Below, piece by piece: positions 11,161 through 12,219 of a stretch of DNA of 12,219 nt (positions are counted from its first letter, which is position 1; each line of letters starts with the position of its first letter). Both the position numbers and the translations under genes were made by a program. Under the pieces are notes generated by a model. That model made no database searches and was not told the origin of the DNA. It was given only the letters and a program-made list of their open reading frames with translations. Source of the DNA: Saccoglossus kowalevskii (lineage: Eukaryota; Hemichordata; Enteropneusta; Harrimaniidae); contig NW_003110790.1 of the NCBI RefSeq assembly GCF_000003605.2, positions 1-12,219 of the forward strand, given 5' to 3'.

Positions 11161-12135
11161 ACCATCTTTCCAGCATGCCATTCTTGGCTGCCAAATATAC
11201 AGTAGTCATTGTAACAGGGTGCTGTATGACCATCTTCCCAGCATGCCATTCTTGGCTGCCAAATGCACAGTAAAGTCATTGTAACAGGGTGCTGTATGAC
11301 CATCTTCCCAGCATGCCATTCTTGGCTGCCAAATGCACAGTACAGTCATTGTAACAGGGTGCTGTATGACCATCTTCCCAGCATGCCATTCTTGGCTGCC
11401 AAATGCACAGTACTGTCATTGTAACAGGGTGCTGTATGACCATCTTCCCAGCATGCCATTCTTGGCTGCCAAATGCACAGTAAAGTCATTGTAACAGGGT
11501 GCTGTATGACCATCTTCCCAGCATGCCATTCTTGACTGCCAAATGCACAGTACAGTCATTATAACAGGGTGCTGTATGACTATCTTCCCAGCATGCCATT
11601 CTTGGCTGCCAAATGCACAGTACTGTCATTGTAACAGGGTGCTGTATGACCATCTTCCCAGCATGCCATTCTTGGCTGCTAAATGCGCAGTACTGTCATT
11701 GTAACAGGGTGATGTATGACCATCTTCCCAGCATGCCATTCTTGGCTGCCAAATGCACAGTACAGTCTTTGTAACAGGGTGCTGTATGACCATCTTTCCA
11801 GCATGCCATTCTTGGCTGCCAAATATACAGTAGTCATTGTAACAGGGTGCTGTATGACCATCTTCCCAGCATGCCATTCTTGGCTGCCAAATGCACAGTA
11901 AAGTCATTGTAACAGGGTGCTGTATGACCATCTTCCCAGCATGCCATTCTTGGCTGCCAAATGCACAGTACAGTCATTGTAACAGGGTGCTGTATGACTA
12001 TCTTCCCAGCATGCCATTCTTGGCTGCCAAATGCACAGTACTGTCATTGTAACAGGGTGCTGTATGACCATCTTCCCAGCATGCCATTCTTGGCTGCCAA
12101 ATGCACAGTACAGTCATTGTAACAGGTGCTGTATG
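9485..12135. repeat. Array domain E (U134-U171) with AGTAAAGTC units and a second 68-bp lineage
   Basis: All eight AGTAAAGTC units in the window lie here (U134, U135, U144, U153, U154, U159, U162, U168). Four 68-bp units (U148, U150, U158, U167) carry the AGTAGTC deletion but with TTGGCTG, AAATGTAC or AAATATAC, and ATTGTAAC, so they differ from the domain B short units at every linked site. Position-53 A is nearly absent (U140, U163). Other private changes are AAATGTACAGCACAG and CAGGATG in U143, TTGTAGCAG in U149, and a lost G in U171 (CAGGTGCT, 69 bp). Confidence 0.85.
10934..11998. repeat. 628-bp nine-unit higher-order repeat, two copies
   Basis: 10934-11370 is identical to 11562-11998 by hand alignment (437 bp, offset 628 bp, equal to eight 70-bp plus one 68-bp units). 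Shared rare markers in the same order are CTGCTAAATGCGC with GTGATG (11047 and 11675), GTCTTTG (11138 and 11766), and a 68-bp AAATATACAGTAGTC unit (11161 and 11789). The match stops at position 53 on the left (G at 10933, A at 11561) and position 3 on the right (C at 11371, T at 11999). Confidence 0.9.
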
Positions 12136-12195
12136 ACTATCTTCCCAGCACACCATTCTTGGCTGCCAAATTGCACAGTACTGTCATAACAGGAT
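12136..12195. repeat. Decayed, truncated terminal unit (U172)
   Basis: This last unit has CAGCACACC for CAGCATGCC, an extra T (CCAAATTGCAC), and CTGTCATAACAGG where other units have CTGTCATTGTAACAGG (3 bp lost). Repeat similarity then fades after ACAGG. The preceding unit is also unusual at 69 bp. Together they mark a real right edge of the array inside this window. Confidence 0.9.
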
Positions 12196-12219
12196 TATAG
12201 TCATTACAATAATAATTGC
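12196..12219. other. Right flank, short unique sequence
   Basis: Only about 24 bp follow the array, AT-rich. AGTCATTACA at 12199-12208 resembles the repeat segment AGTCATTGTAACA with GTA missing, so it may be a further remnant. Too short to identify. Confidence 0.6.

Larger units (their letters stand above)
187..12195. repeat. 70-bp tandem-repeat array (satellite or large minisatellite), about 172 units
   Basis: Head-to-tail copies of one 70-bp unit with no inversion and no interrupting sequence. The unit begins ACCATCTTCCCAGCATGCCA, continues TTCTTGGCTGCCAAATGCAC, then AGTACAGTCATTGTAACAGG and ends GTGCTGTATG. The consensus has 17 A, 19 C, 15 G and 19 T (49% GC) and no CpG. About 47 units match it exactly; most others differ at one to four of a small set of recurring sites: unit positions 3 (C/T), 9 (C/T), 23 (C/T), 27 (G/A), 37-39, 46-47, 53 (G/A) and 64 (C/A). 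Length variants are 66, 68, 69 and 72 bp. The count of 171 full units reproduces the 11,945-bp span from 191 to 12136. I do not recognise the family. Whether it is centromeric, subtelomeric, or an intronic or intergenic VNTR cannot be told from this window. Confidence 0.98.

Noticed and set aside
191-12135. p53-type response element around CAGCATGCCA.
   Set aside because: The core CATG fits but the flanking purine and pyrimidine positions mismatch on both sides, and no second half-site lies next to it.
187-12195. CRISPR array.
   Set aside because: No alternation of constant repeat and variable spacer: the full 70 bp is conserved, the copy number and context are eukaryote-like, and no cas genes are present.
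187-12195. Centromeric satellite with a CENP-B box.
   Set aside because: The CENP-B box needs CpG-containing TTCG and CGGG elements; the consensus unit has no CpG and no matching segment. A centromeric role without the box cannot be excluded.

Overview
This window is almost entirely one tandem-repeat array and contains no gene that I can support. About 186 bp of unique sequence on the left and about 24 bp on the right flank a head-to-tail array of a 70-bp unit running from roughly 187 to 12195. Counting units from the conserved ACCATCTT start, I read 171 full units plus one decayed terminal unit (U1 at 191, U172 at 12136). The unit lengths account for the whole distance from 191 to 12136: 158 units of 70 bp, eleven of 68 bp, and one each of 66 bp (U25), 72 bp (U86) and 69 bp (U171).

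Organism: nothing looks prokaryotic. There are no coding-length non-repetitive frames, ribosome-binding sites, RNA genes or CRISPR-like spacers. A 12-kb satellite or large minisatellite with near-complete CpG loss and an AT-rich non-coding flank suggests a CpG-methylating eukaryote, most plausibly a vertebrate. I do not recognise the repeat family and cannot name the species. The consensus unit is about 49% GC and contains no CpG.

Layout, by hand-typed diagnostic variants: (A) 191-1870, regular 70-bp units rich in the ATTATAAC variant, with a 210-bp sub-duplication; (B) 1871-4232, 70-bp units interspersed with 68-bp units that carry one linked haplotype, with a 626-bp nine-unit higher-order repeat; (C) 4233-6964, the most homogeneous part, with the 72-bp unit; (D) 6965-9484, where the CATTTTTG variant becomes common, with an exact 490-bp seven-unit higher-order repeat; (E) 9485-12135, with AGTAAAGTC units and a second 68-bp lineage, including an exact 628-bp nine-unit higher-order repeat. 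The first and last units are the most diverged.

The open frames on both strands (up to 185 codons) are by-products of the repeat. A 70-bp unit rotates the frame at each copy, and long frames appear where a 70-bp and a 68-bp unit alternate (138 bp, 46 codons) so that the stop-containing phase is skipped. The observations of most interest are the multi-scale higher-order structure, the linked variant haplotypes, rare variants shared by distant units, a one-base change that toggles a direct repeat into a palindrome, and short dyads and RNA-motif candidates repeated about 170 times.
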